From a virus, in the IMG/VR virus record IMGVR_UViG_3300021185_000096, positions 1 to 22,030 of that record: a stretch of DNA of 22,030 nucleotides; one strand, written 5' to 3'. The notes beneath the pieces are model-generated. The model was not told the origin of the DNA. It was given only the letters and a program-made list of their open reading frames with translations, and did not search any database. Shown one piece after another: positions 12,823 to 20,830 of the stretch (the stretch's first letter is position 1; every line of letters begins with the position of its first letter). The translations under genes and the position numbers were made by a program.

Positions 12823-14885
12823 TGGCTAAACGACCTAGACAACAACGTATTCTATCTTACGGAGAGTTTCGCCCTACTGGTGTAGATGACTCTATATCTA
12901 GGCGTATGCAGGCTCTAGCAGGCTTAGGAGAAACTGTAGCAGGCGTTGCTGAACAGTTTGGAAGGGCTAAGGCAGAACGTGAGGCTCCTGAGCAAGCACA
13001 GCAAGCTGTAGAAGAAGCTGTTACTGTTGATCCAGAGACAGGTAAAAAAGTTTTTGGGGAGGTTCCTACTCGTAGAGGGTGGGGGTCTGAGGTGTTTAAC
13101 CGTACTGCGGTCAATGCTTATCTGTCAGAAGTAAGTATGGATGCAGATGCAAAGTTTATAGAGTTACAAGAAACCTTTAAGGACGATCCAGCAGGATTTG
13201 CTTCTAGTGCTGAAGCATACCGTGACGCGACTATTAAAGGGTTGCCTGCTGATGCTCAGATTAAAGCTAATGAAGTATTAACAAATCGTATATCTGCTAC
13301 TGAACAAAAAATAAACACAGAGTTTTTACGAGAAGCTAATAATAAAAACATTAATACATTAAATAATTCCATTGATGTTGGCTTAATAAACATTGCTAAC
13401 TTGGCTAGAGAAGGTGATTTAGAGTTAGCTAATTCTGAAGCAGAAATGCTACAACTTACTATGGATGCACTGGCTGAAGCTAGTCCGAGGTATGCAAGCA
13501 TTGTAAGCGAACAAAAAAGAAAACTAAAAAATAAAATTTATGAGCAAACTGAATTATCTAAAATAGATGCAATTAGTGAAGAGCAGGGCATTCCTGCCGC
13601 TATGTCTGCATTAGATGATTTTCTTAAAAAGCCTATTCCGCAAGGGTATTCGCAAGAGGAATTGCGCGCATTTGAAATAAGCACACAACAAGATTTAAAT
13701 AGACAAAACTCTCGATTGCAAGCAACTAAAACAGTGGCAACAAAAGAAGCTACTGCAAAAGTACAAGATTATATAACTGCTAGAACTTTAGGCCAGCCTA
13801 TTGAAGAGCAAGAAAGAGCAAGTGTATATGAAATTGCTAAAGGGACTCCGCTAGAAGAAAAGTTATTTTTAGCTGATGAAATAGGAATCTTTGCTACTGC
13901 CTCAGTGCAGGCTAGAAATGAAATGCTTGATGCCGCTAGGACAGGCGGTTTAGATCGTGCTGATGCTTACAGGGCTATGTTAGTAGCTAATGAAGATATC
14001 AACAGGCAAGCTAGAGAAGACGGAATAAGTATGTTTGTTGCACAAGGATTAGGTGAGCCAATAACATTTGATCCCTTAGCAGAAGATTTTGATAGTCCTG
14101 AAAATCAACAAGCATTTGCTCAAAGACAAGAACAGGCTAAATTAGCCTCTGAGCATTATGGAGTTTCAGTGTCTCCACTTACTGATAATGAAGCTAGTGC
14201 GTTAAGTAACACTATTACGCAAATGACTCCTGCTGAAAAAGTAGAATTAGTTAATGTATTTGGCAGTAACTCAGCTTTATGGGGTCAAATTGCACCTAAA
14301 CAACAGGGTGTATTTGCACAGGCCGCGGCAAGTGGTAATAGAGTTGTTCAAGAGACTATATTTAAAGGACAAGATTTACTAGCTAACAAATTAGTGGCTA
14401 CGTTAAAATCAAATGATGGGTATATGTCAGACTTTAATGATATTGTTGGTACTGTTTATGGCCCGAATGATAAGCGAGATACCCTTGATGCGGCTCTTAA
14501 CTACTACTACGGCTCTTTAGACGTTGGAGAAGACCAATATAACCCCTCTAAGTTTAAAGCGGCTGTACAGGCTGTTACAGGCGGTGTAGAAAAGATACGA
14601 GGATATCAGACACAATTACCAAGAGGTATTCCTGATTACGATCTTGATACTTATTTTGATTCTCTTGGCTTTCCTGATGGTCAAATTAAAGCTATTGCAG
14701 GCCAAGGTAATTACCACGTTTATGATAATAGTGGGATTCCTATTTATGGGGAAGACGGTGCGCCAATAATATTTAATGTTACTCAAGAAAAAATTGATGA
14801 CATGAAAAGCACTAAAGAAGGCGGCTCTTTTGTAGAGGCTAGACGTAAAAAGTTTTTAACTCCAGTATTAACTAGAGACTTATAA
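12822..14885 (+). CDS. Internal virion (ejection) protein, T7 gp15-like, 687 aa
   Basis: A long, mostly helical, hydrophilic protein with no membrane segment. It has a basic start (MAKRPRQQRILSYGEFRP) followed by a segment, ADAKFIELQETFKDDPAGFASSAEAY, that recurs in podovirus core proteins, and a C-terminal LPRGIPDYDLDTYFDSLG block, also typical. Length is near that of T7 gp15 (747). In T7 the homologue forms part of the periplasmic channel through which DNA enters the cell; that function is inferred from position between the gp14-like and gp16-like genes. Both ends overlap neighbours by one base (TAATG), indicating tight coupling. Confidence 0.75.
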   Translation: MAKRPRQQRILSYGEFRPTGVDDSISRRMQALAGLGETVAGVAEQFGRAKAEREAPEQAQQAVEEAVTVDPETGKKVFGEVPTRRGWGSEVFNRTAVNAYLSEVSMDADAKFIELQETFKDDPAGFASSAEAYRDATIKGLPADAQIKANEVLTNRISATEQKINTEFLREANNKNINTLNNSIDVGLINIANLAREGDLELANSEAEMLQLTMDALAEASPRYASIVSEQKRKLKNKIYEQTELSKIDAISEEQGIPAAMSALDDFLKKPIPQGYSQEELRAFEISTQQDLNRQNSRLQATKTVATKEATAKVQDYITARTLGQPIEEQERASVYEIAKGTPLEEKLFLADEIGIFATASVQARNEMLDAARTGGLDRADAYRAMLVANEDINRQAREDGISMFVAQGLGEPITFDPLAEDFDSPENQQAFAQRQEQAKLASEHYGVSVSPLTDNEASALSNTITQMTPAEKVELVNVFGSNSALWGQIAPKQQGVFAQAAASGNRVVQETIFKGQDLLANKLVATLKSNDGYMSDFNDIVGTVYGPNDKRDTLDAALNYYYGSLDVGEDQYNPSKFKAAVQAVTGGVEKIRGYQTQLPRGIPDYDLDTYFDSLGFPDGQIKAIAGQGNYHVYDNSGIPIYGEDGAPIIFNVTQEKIDDMKSTKEGGSFVEARRKKFLTPVLTRDL

Positions 14886-16516
14886 TGCCTATTCTTTCTA
14901 ATCAAGATCAACGCGATTATTATCAGAACTTGCTCGGCCCACAAGAGGTTCGTGAAGACCCTACTTTTTTTGAGACTATGAGTTCAGCGTTTGGTTTTGT
15001 CATAGACGAAGAGTTATCTGTTTCTAGTTTGTTAAATCGTCAGGGATATGACGACAGAAATGAACAAATATTTAAAATGTCTAGCGAAGGGTTTGATTTA
15101 AAGCCTTATACGGACATTACTGGTGAGATTGATTACGATAGAATATCTGAAGACACAGGCTTAATAAGAACTAATCGTGAATTATACGACGAGCGCACAA
15201 AAATACTACGCAAGCGCAGAGAAGAAAACCAAGATGTTATAGAGCGTGGCAATGGATTTTCACAGTTTTTAGGAAGCATGGGTGGTTATATGCTTGATCC
15301 TATTAACGTAGCTACTATGGCTATAGGTGTAGGTACTGTTTACAAAGGGATGAGTACATTAAGCCAAGCATTAATGACAGGCAGGAACACAGCCGCTATT
15401 GCCTTAGCCTCTGAGTCTGCTATTCAACCACTGGTATACAAGCACAAGCACGACATCAATTCACCATACGAGTTTAACGATGCTCTTATGGCTATTGGCA
15501 CTACAGCAATAGGTGCAGGGCTTCTTGGTGGGGCAATGGGTGGGATTTCTGGATACTTTAGAAACCTTTCTAAGAATGCGTCAGAGTTTGTTGGGCCTCC
15601 TAAGCCGACTGATAAAATTGATGCTGAGGTTAGGTTAACTCCAGAGCAAGAATCAATAAACATTTTAGACAGGATGGGTACACAACTAGCTGAACAAAAA
15701 TCGGCTTTACCTCCTAGAATAGAAGATAAGATTCTACAAGAATACGATAATTTCCAAGCAGGGCAATATTCAAAGTTAGAAGATGCTAGGGATGCAAATA
15801 TTCTTACTCTTGAAAAAGATATTGTTAAAATAGAAAAAGAAAATATTACGTTAGCTAGATGGATTGCTAAAGAAGGCGGTTTGAACAAGGAAAGATGGGC
15901 GCGTGAAGGAATCGACGTTGCAGATATGAAAGCAATGAGGGGAGGACAAAAGCCTGTCTTCCGCGTGAAGGGTGGTTACGACCCTGATATGTTAGCTGAA
16001 CGACTGCGCGAGTCTGGTGCTACAGAAATGCAAATGAATGATGCTATCGATTTAGTTGAAGATATGGTTAGAAACCCTAAAATGTTTCGTGACCCTACTG
16101 TGCAAAATCAAATTGATGAAATAGAACAAAATATAAACGCCTTGCGTGACGACAACACTGTATTAGAAGAATACTATGGGCAAGTAATTAGAAGTAATGT
16201 CGAAAAAGACATGGAGTTATTATCCCAAAATAAATCATTTGAAAACGCCATGAATAAGCCAACAATAGCGTATGATGATTATGTTGTTAGTCAGTTGCCT
16301 CCTGCTCCAAAAGCAACTAAAACAGGACTACAAAGAGAGCAGTTAGACTCTGAAGGATTGGCGTCTAATTATGATAGAGATATTGCAAACTTTGAAGCGC
16401 AAGAAGTTAGGCGTGTTGTAGTAGATGGCAAATTAGTGGACGCTGATGAATATATGAAATCATTAGATGATCAGATAGAAGGAATTGAATCAGTGAGGGT
16501 ATGTGCGCTTGGCTAA
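14885..16516 (+). CDS. Internal virion (ejection) protein, gp16-like N-terminal part, 543 aa
   Basis: The N-terminal half includes FSQFLGSMGGYMLDPINVATMAIGVGTVYKG (125-154) and a Gly/Ala-rich hydrophobic segment (ALMAIGTTAIGAGLLGGAMGGISGYF, 200-225). Both are likely membrane-active. A long charged coiled coil follows (about 285-325). This layout recurs in the largest ejection protein of Bbp-like podoviruses. No lytic transglycosylase motif like that at the T7 gp16 N-terminus is visible. The frame ends in VRVCALG and overlaps the next, 788-codon ORF by 14 bases in another frame. The two together come to 1331 codons, close to T7 gp16 (1318), so they may be halves of one ancestral protein. Confidence 0.7.
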   Translation: MPILSNQDQRDYYQNLLGPQEVREDPTFFETMSSAFGFVIDEELSVSSLLNRQGYDDRNEQIFKMSSEGFDLKPYTDITGEIDYDRISEDTGLIRTNRELYDERTKILRKRREENQDVIERGNGFSQFLGSMGGYMLDPINVATMAIGVGTVYKGMSTLSQALMTGRNTAAIALASESAIQPLVYKHKHDINSPYEFNDALMAIGTTAIGAGLLGGAMGGISGYFRNLSKNASEFVGPPKPTDKIDAEVRLTPEQESINILDRMGTQLAEQKSALPPRIEDKILQEYDNFQAGQYSKLEDARDANILTLEKDIVKIEKENITLARWIAKEGGLNKERWAREGIDVADMKAMRGGQKPVFRVKGGYDPDMLAERLRESGATEMQMNDAIDLVEDMVRNPKMFRDPTVQNQIDEIEQNINALRDDNTVLEEYYGQVIRSNVEKDMELLSQNKSFENAMNKPTIAYDDYVVSQLPPAPKATKTGLQREQLDSEGLASNYDRDIANFEAQEVRRVVVDGKLVDADEYMKSLDDQIEGIESVRVCALG

Positions 16517-18869
16517 ATCACCTAAACAATTAGATCCACTTCACGGTAAATATAGCAAATGTATTGATGTTGCTGTGCAAGGTGGAAAAATATCTAAATC
16601 AATGGGCCAAGAGATTTTAAAAGCTGATAGCCCAGAAGATGCCATATCTAATTTAGTTAAGAATATATCGCGTGAAAAGCGAGAAAAAGCTATTCAGTCT
16701 ATCCGCATTGCAGAAGACTTTGACCTTATTAAAAACCATCCGTCAGGTAATCCAATGACAGGATTGATGTCCTTGATGGTAAAAGACATTACAGGTAAAG
16801 CCAGTTATCTTAACGTAGATATGTTGGGCAAGTCTTACACTAAAAAGTATATGGCTAAGTGGGCTGATTCTTTGTCTATGTTTAGAACAAGAATGTTTGG
16901 GCTGTCGCAAGACGAAGAAAGTATACATAAGTTTATTGGCAGTGTTTATGGCAAAAATACTGGTGACGCAAACATAGATAAAGCGGCAAAAGATTGGCTT
17001 GAGATTGTTGATGATGCGAGAAATGATTTTAATGGCATGGGTGGTAGCATCTCTAAGAATGAAAAATTCTTGTTGCCTCAAGCGCACGATATGAGAACTG
17101 TGCGTAATGCAGGGTTTACAGAGTGGCGAGCATTTATTATAAACAAGTTAGACCGAAGCCAAATGTTAGATGATAAAGGACGAGTATTGTCTGATAACAA
17201 TTTTGAAGATGCTCTTAAATATGTATATGAAACCATATCAACAGGCGGATTAAACAAAGCTAAAGACTTTACTATTCGTAACTTAGGCACAAAGTTATCA
17301 CGCAAAGGCTCTGAAAAAAGGTTTTTGTTTTTTAAAGATGCAGAATCATGGATTGACTACCAAAACACGTTTGGCAAAGGCGACATTCTTACTACGCTAA
17401 CAGACCATCTTCAGGTTATGGGTAATGATACGGCTCTAATGCGCGTATTTGGCACTAACCCAAAACAAACATTTGAAATCTTAAAAACAGAAGCAGAAAA
17501 ACTAGAGATTGCAAAAGGAAAAGTAGTTAAAGATCGAACTAAGTCTATGTTGAATGCTGTCTATAAAACAATTAGCGGTGATATCAATAACGGTGAATTA
17601 GTTACTTTGGCTGATGGTATGCAGTTTATAAGAAACATACAAGTAGCATCTAAACTGGGTGGAGCAACACTATCCTCTGTGACTGATTTAGCAACTACTA
17701 CATTAACTGCTAACTATAATAAAATTCCTGTTGCAAAAGTGTTTGCTAGGCAAATGAAATTAATAAATCCTGCTAATGAACAAGATAGGATTTTTGCGGC
17801 TAGAATGGGATTAATATTTGATGGATGGTTTGGTCGCGCTCATTCTGCAAATAGGTTTTCTGATACTTACGGAACTGGTGCTAGTGCTAAAACTGCTGAA
17901 GCTGTACTGCGGTTTTCAGGCTTAGAGGCATGGACTGAATCAGGACGTAAAGCATTTGGGATGGAATTTGCAGGAATGCTGTCTGATAACTTTAGCAAAA
18001 CATTTGATGAACTAGACCCTGTAATACAAGGTGTTTTTAAAAACTATCAAATTACAAAAGCAGATTGGGATAATTTTAGAGCAACAAAGCCATTAGATTT
18101 GCGCGGCTCTAAGTTTGCTGACTTAACTAAAGATGAAAGCATGAAGTTTCATTCCATGATTTTGTCAGAAACAGATTATGCTGTACCTACTCCTGATGCA
18201 AGAGTAAGAGCAATAGCAACTGGAGGAACAGAAAGAGGAACAGTCTGGGGGCAAATTTCACGTTCAGCTATGATGATCAAATCGTTCCCTATTACCATAG
18301 CTACAACTCATTTATACCGTGGTGCTACACAAGCAACAACAGGCGGCAAGATGATGTACTTAGGCTCATTTGCTACTGCCACAACTTTAATGGGTGCTTT
18401 TGCATTACAAATAAAAGACCTTGCGGCAGGACGAAATCCAAGACCTATGGATGATCCAGAAGATTGGGTAACGGCTTTTGTACAGGGAGGATCAGGTAGT
18501 TTATTGGCTGATTATGTAGTATCTGATGTTAATAAATATGGCCGAGGATTTGTTGAGACATTGTTAGGCCCAATGGCAGGACTTACTAATGACACTTACA
18601 AGTTTACAGTAGGGAATATTAGAGAAGCTATTATAGGTGATGAGACAAATGTTCTTGGAGAAGGCGCTAAGTTTCTAAAGGACATTACCCCTGATCCTTG
18701 GCAAGTACAGTTATTTACAAACTCTATGTTTGATAATGTACGTTTAATGGCTGACCCAAGCTATCAGTCTGCATTAAATAGAGTTAGATCAAAACGATAT
18801 AAAGAGTATGGGCAAGATTATTGGTGGGAGCCTGCGGAAACCCCGATGGAAGTTTTGGAAGATTTATAA
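16503..18869 (+). CDS. Internal virion (ejection) protein, gp16-like C-terminal part, 788 aa
   Basis: Recognisable blocks are NHPSGNPMTGLMSLMVKD, WADSLSMFRTRMFGLSQDEES, SISKNEKFLLPQAHDMRTVRNAGF and a Gly/Ala-rich hydrophobic segment (MYLGSFATATTLMGAFALQI, about 617-636). The C-terminus is YGQDYWWEPAETPMEVLEDL. These are typical of the large inner-core protein that follows the nozzle block in podoviruses and enters the cell with the DNA. The start is uncertain: GTG at 16503 has GAGGG only three bases away, while TTG at 16509 has it nine bases away and gives MAKSPKQ. The ORF is open only from 16497 in its own frame, so it is either a separate coupled gene or the product of a +1 shift. Confidence 0.7.
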   Translation: MRLAKSPKQLDPLHGKYSKCIDVAVQGGKISKSMGQEILKADSPEDAISNLVKNISREKREKAIQSIRIAEDFDLIKNHPSGNPMTGLMSLMVKDITGKASYLNVDMLGKSYTKKYMAKWADSLSMFRTRMFGLSQDEESIHKFIGSVYGKNTGDANIDKAAKDWLEIVDDARNDFNGMGGSISKNEKFLLPQAHDMRTVRNAGFTEWRAFIINKLDRSQMLDDKGRVLSDNNFEDALKYVYETISTGGLNKAKDFTIRNLGTKLSRKGSEKRFLFFKDAESWIDYQNTFGKGDILTTLTDHLQVMGNDTALMRVFGTNPKQTFEILKTEAEKLEIAKGKVVKDRTKSMLNAVYKTISGDINNGELVTLADGMQFIRNIQVASKLGGATLSSVTDLATTTLTANYNKIPVAKVFARQMKLINPANEQDRIFAARMGLIFDGWFGRAHSANRFSDTYGTGASAKTAEAVLRFSGLEAWTESGRKAFGMEFAGMLSDNFSKTFDELDPVIQGVFKNYQITKADWDNFRATKPLDLRGSKFADLTKDESMKFHSMILSETDYAVPTPDARVRAIATGGTERGTVWGQISRSAMMIKSFPITIATTHLYRGATQATTGGKMMYLGSFATATTLMGAFALQIKDLAAGRNPRPMDDPEDWVTAFVQGGSGSLLADYVVSDVNKYGRGFVETLLGPMAGLTNDTYKFTVGNIREAIIGDETNVLGEGAKFLKDITPDPWQVQLFTNSMFDNVRLMADPSYQSALNRVRSKRYKEYGQDYWWEPAETPMEVLEDL

Positions 18870-18881
18870 CCCTTTAAATAG

Positions 18882-18887
18882 TATAAT
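18882..18887 (+). promoter_or_regulatory. Candidate -10 box ahead of the fibre genes
   Basis: A perfect TATAAT lies in the 41-bp gap between the last ejection gene and the first fibre gene, followed by TTGG as at 1898-1906. No good -35 is found at the right distance. It resembles the late promoter in its -10 context (AAATA-GTATAATTGG), so it may be a weak or activated fibre promoter. Confidence 0.35.
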
Positions 18888-18910
18888 TGGCACAACCTAC
18901 GAGGCCATAA

Positions 18911-19612
18911 ATGACAGTCACAGCTAATACAACTAGAAACGATTATACCGCAGGAAGCAATCAAAATGTGTATAACTATACGTTTCAGTTAAATGAAGCT
19001 ACAGACGTTACAGTTTTATTAGGCGGTGTTGTACAAACTTTAAATACACACTACACAGTACAAAATGTAGGAGTAGGATCAGGCGGTACTATTACATTTA
19101 CATTAGTAGATAGTAACAACAACCCTATCTTTCCTACGCAGGGTACAGCAATAAACATATTAATGTCTATGGATTTAGACAGAGATACGGCATATCAAGC
19201 TAACGGTTCGTTTTTAGCTACCGAAGTAAATAATGATTATGATAGATTATGGCTTGCCGCAAACCAACAACAAACTGCAATTAATCGATCATTAAGATTA
19301 AAAGATGAAGATGTAGCTTCTGGAAGTATGGAGCTACCTTTAAAAGATAGTCGTAAAGGTAAGTTTTTAGGATTTGACTCAATTACAGGTGAGCCAGTAG
19401 CAACGCAGTCTTTCTCTGGATCAGGCTTTGTAGAAAAAACAGGCGATACAATGACAGGTTTATTAAACAATACTGTTGGGTATGCGGCTGGAGGCACAAC
19501 TTTTATTAATGCAACGCGAGAACTATTAAACGTAACTGGCGATGTATCTCAGTTTACAAATGATAGTAATTATTTAGATAACAATGCTACTCTAGAGGGT
19601 GGAAACTTTTAA
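18911..19612 (+). CDS. Tail fibre protein with T7 gp17-like N-terminal domain, 233 aa
   Basis: The first about 130 residues have the tail-attachment domain of T7-type fibres: NDYTAGSNQNVYNYTFQLNEATDVTVLLGG, then MDLDRDTAYQANGSFLATEVNNDYDRLWLAANQQQTAINRSLRL (87-130). In T7 this domain docks the trimeric fibre to the adaptor/nozzle. T7 gp17 is 553 aa; here the protein stops at 233 after a short KTGDTMTG linker and ends DSNYLDNNATLEGGNF. It therefore looks like an anchor only, with the distal fibre supplied by the next gene(s). GAGG lies six bases before the ATG at 18911. The call of its N-terminus is firm; its role as an adaptor is inferred. Confidence 0.8.
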   Translation: MTVTANTTRNDYTAGSNQNVYNYTFQLNEATDVTVLLGGVVQTLNTHYTVQNVGVGSGGTITFTLVDSNNNPIFPTQGTAINILMSMDLDRDTAYQANGSFLATEVNNDYDRLWLAANQQQTAINRSLRLKDEDVASGSMELPLKDSRKGKFLGFDSITGEPVATQSFSGSGFVEKTGDTMTGLLNNTVGYAAGGTTFINATRELLNVTGDVSQFTNDSNYLDNNATLEGGNF

Positions 19613-19627
19613 ACACGGAGCAAGAAA

Positions 19628-20776
19628 ATGGCACAAACTATTACAATTAAACAAAGCTCGTCTACTAACGCGCCTACAACCCTTGTTAATGGTGAATTAG
19701 CATATTCATCTAGTAGTAACAAATTGTGGATTGGCAGACCAGGGGGGACTACATCTAACGTAGATGCTATTGGCGGTAAATATTTTACAGATCGATCTAT
19801 TGAAACTAATGGACTTAGTTTTGATACGGCTACTGGTGTATTAACAATTAATCAGGTTGGTACAAATTTATCTGAAGATGTTGATCTTGATGGTCGTTAT
19901 ATTAGAGACAAAGCTACAACTACTTCATTAGGCGGAATCAAAATATATTCTGGTACTGTGCAAACTGTTTCTGCACAGCCTGCTGGTACAACTGCATTAA
20001 GAACTTACGGTATTCAACTCAATAGTGTAGATCAAGCTGTAGTAAACGTGCCTTGGACTGATGTAAGTGGTAATAATAAATTGCCTCTCGCTGGTGGCAC
20101 GATGACAGGTGATATTATTTATGGAGATAATGTCAAAGCTAAATTCGGTAATAGTAACGATTTGCAAATTTATCATGATGGGTCAGCCTCCTACATAAGT
20201 GAAGTTGGTACTGGCAATCTAAAGATAATGGGCAGTAATCTTGAGATGAAAAGTACGTCTGATGAGATGTATTTAGATGCTACTCAAGATGGAACCTTAA
20301 GGTTATATTGTGATAACCAAATTCGTCTAACAACGACTAGTACTGGTGTAACTGTTTCGGGCGATTTAAAAATAAATAATACAACTGTTGAGAACGGCCT
20401 TGAGACAGGTCACATTTACGCTCCTGAAGTTTTAGTTATCGACCCTGCTTCTCATTCTGCAAATACAGGAAAGGTAGTTATTGATGGCGACCTTGAAGTA
20501 AAAGGCGTAACAACAACGATTGACTCTACTACAGTAACAATTGCTGATAACTATATTCAGCTTAATTCTGCCCAAGATCCGACAACAGCACCTCCTTCAA
20601 GTATGTTCTGCGGTATCCAAGTAGATCGTGGAAGTGAAACATATGACTCTGGCATCTATTGGATTGAGTCATCCGATGAGTGGGTGGTAAACACTGGCAG
20701 TGCAGGAATTAATCGTTTGATTCACGACAGTAATTTTGAAGCCAAATATCCTGTTTTAAATGGCGGTACTTTTTAA
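19628..20776 (+). CDS. Tail fibre / host-recognition protein, 382 aa
   Basis: A Ser/Thr/Gly/Asn-rich, beta-structured protein. It starts with a short domain (MAQTITIKQS...LVNGELAYSSSSNKLWIG) shared with many marine phage fibres. A module follows at about 152-200, LPLAGGTMTGDIIYGDNVKAKFG...DLQIYHDGS, then TTSTGVTVSGDLKIN, VVIDGDLEVKGVTTTIDS and a C-terminal HDSNFEAKYPVLNGGTF. The same blocks occur in the next gene, so the two are paralogues or share recruited modules. It probably forms part of a trimeric distal fibre that recognises the host surface. The ATG at 19628 follows GGAG by eight bases. No catalytic motif is seen. Confidence 0.75.
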   Translation: MAQTITIKQSSSTNAPTTLVNGELAYSSSSNKLWIGRPGGTTSNVDAIGGKYFTDRSIETNGLSFDTATGVLTINQVGTNLSEDVDLDGRYIRDKATTTSLGGIKIYSGTVQTVSAQPAGTTALRTYGIQLNSVDQAVVNVPWTDVSGNNKLPLAGGTMTGDIIYGDNVKAKFGNSNDLQIYHDGSASYISEVGTGNLKIMGSNLEMKSTSDEMYLDATQDGTLRLYCDNQIRLTTTSTGVTVSGDLKINNTTVENGLETGHIYAPEVLVIDPASHSANTGKVVIDGDLEVKGVTTTIDSTTVTIADNYIQLNSAQDPTTAPPSSMFCGIQVDRGSETYDSGIYWIESSDEWVVNTGSAGINRLIHDSNFEAKYPVLNGGTF

Positions 20777-20830
20777 AGCCGCTTTTATTTATTTCTCTAG
20801 TCTACATAGACCAATTTTTAGGAGAGCCAG

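Noticed and set aside
15424-15888. 154-codon open frame on the minus strand inside the ejection gene
   Set aside because: Fully antisense to a well-supported gene, Ser/Leu/Ile-rich as expected of a shadow frame, no ribosome site and no neighbour in that direction.
14885-16516. Lytic transglycosylase domain as in T7 gp16
   Set aside because: No catalytic Glu motif with the usual flanking sequence found in the N-terminal region; only membrane-type and coiled-coil segments are seen.
20777-20830. Possible terminator between the last two fibre genes
   Set aside because: GTCT-ACAT-AGAC followed by CAATTTTTA and the short AAAG-CCG-CTTT are only 4-bp stems; too weak to call.
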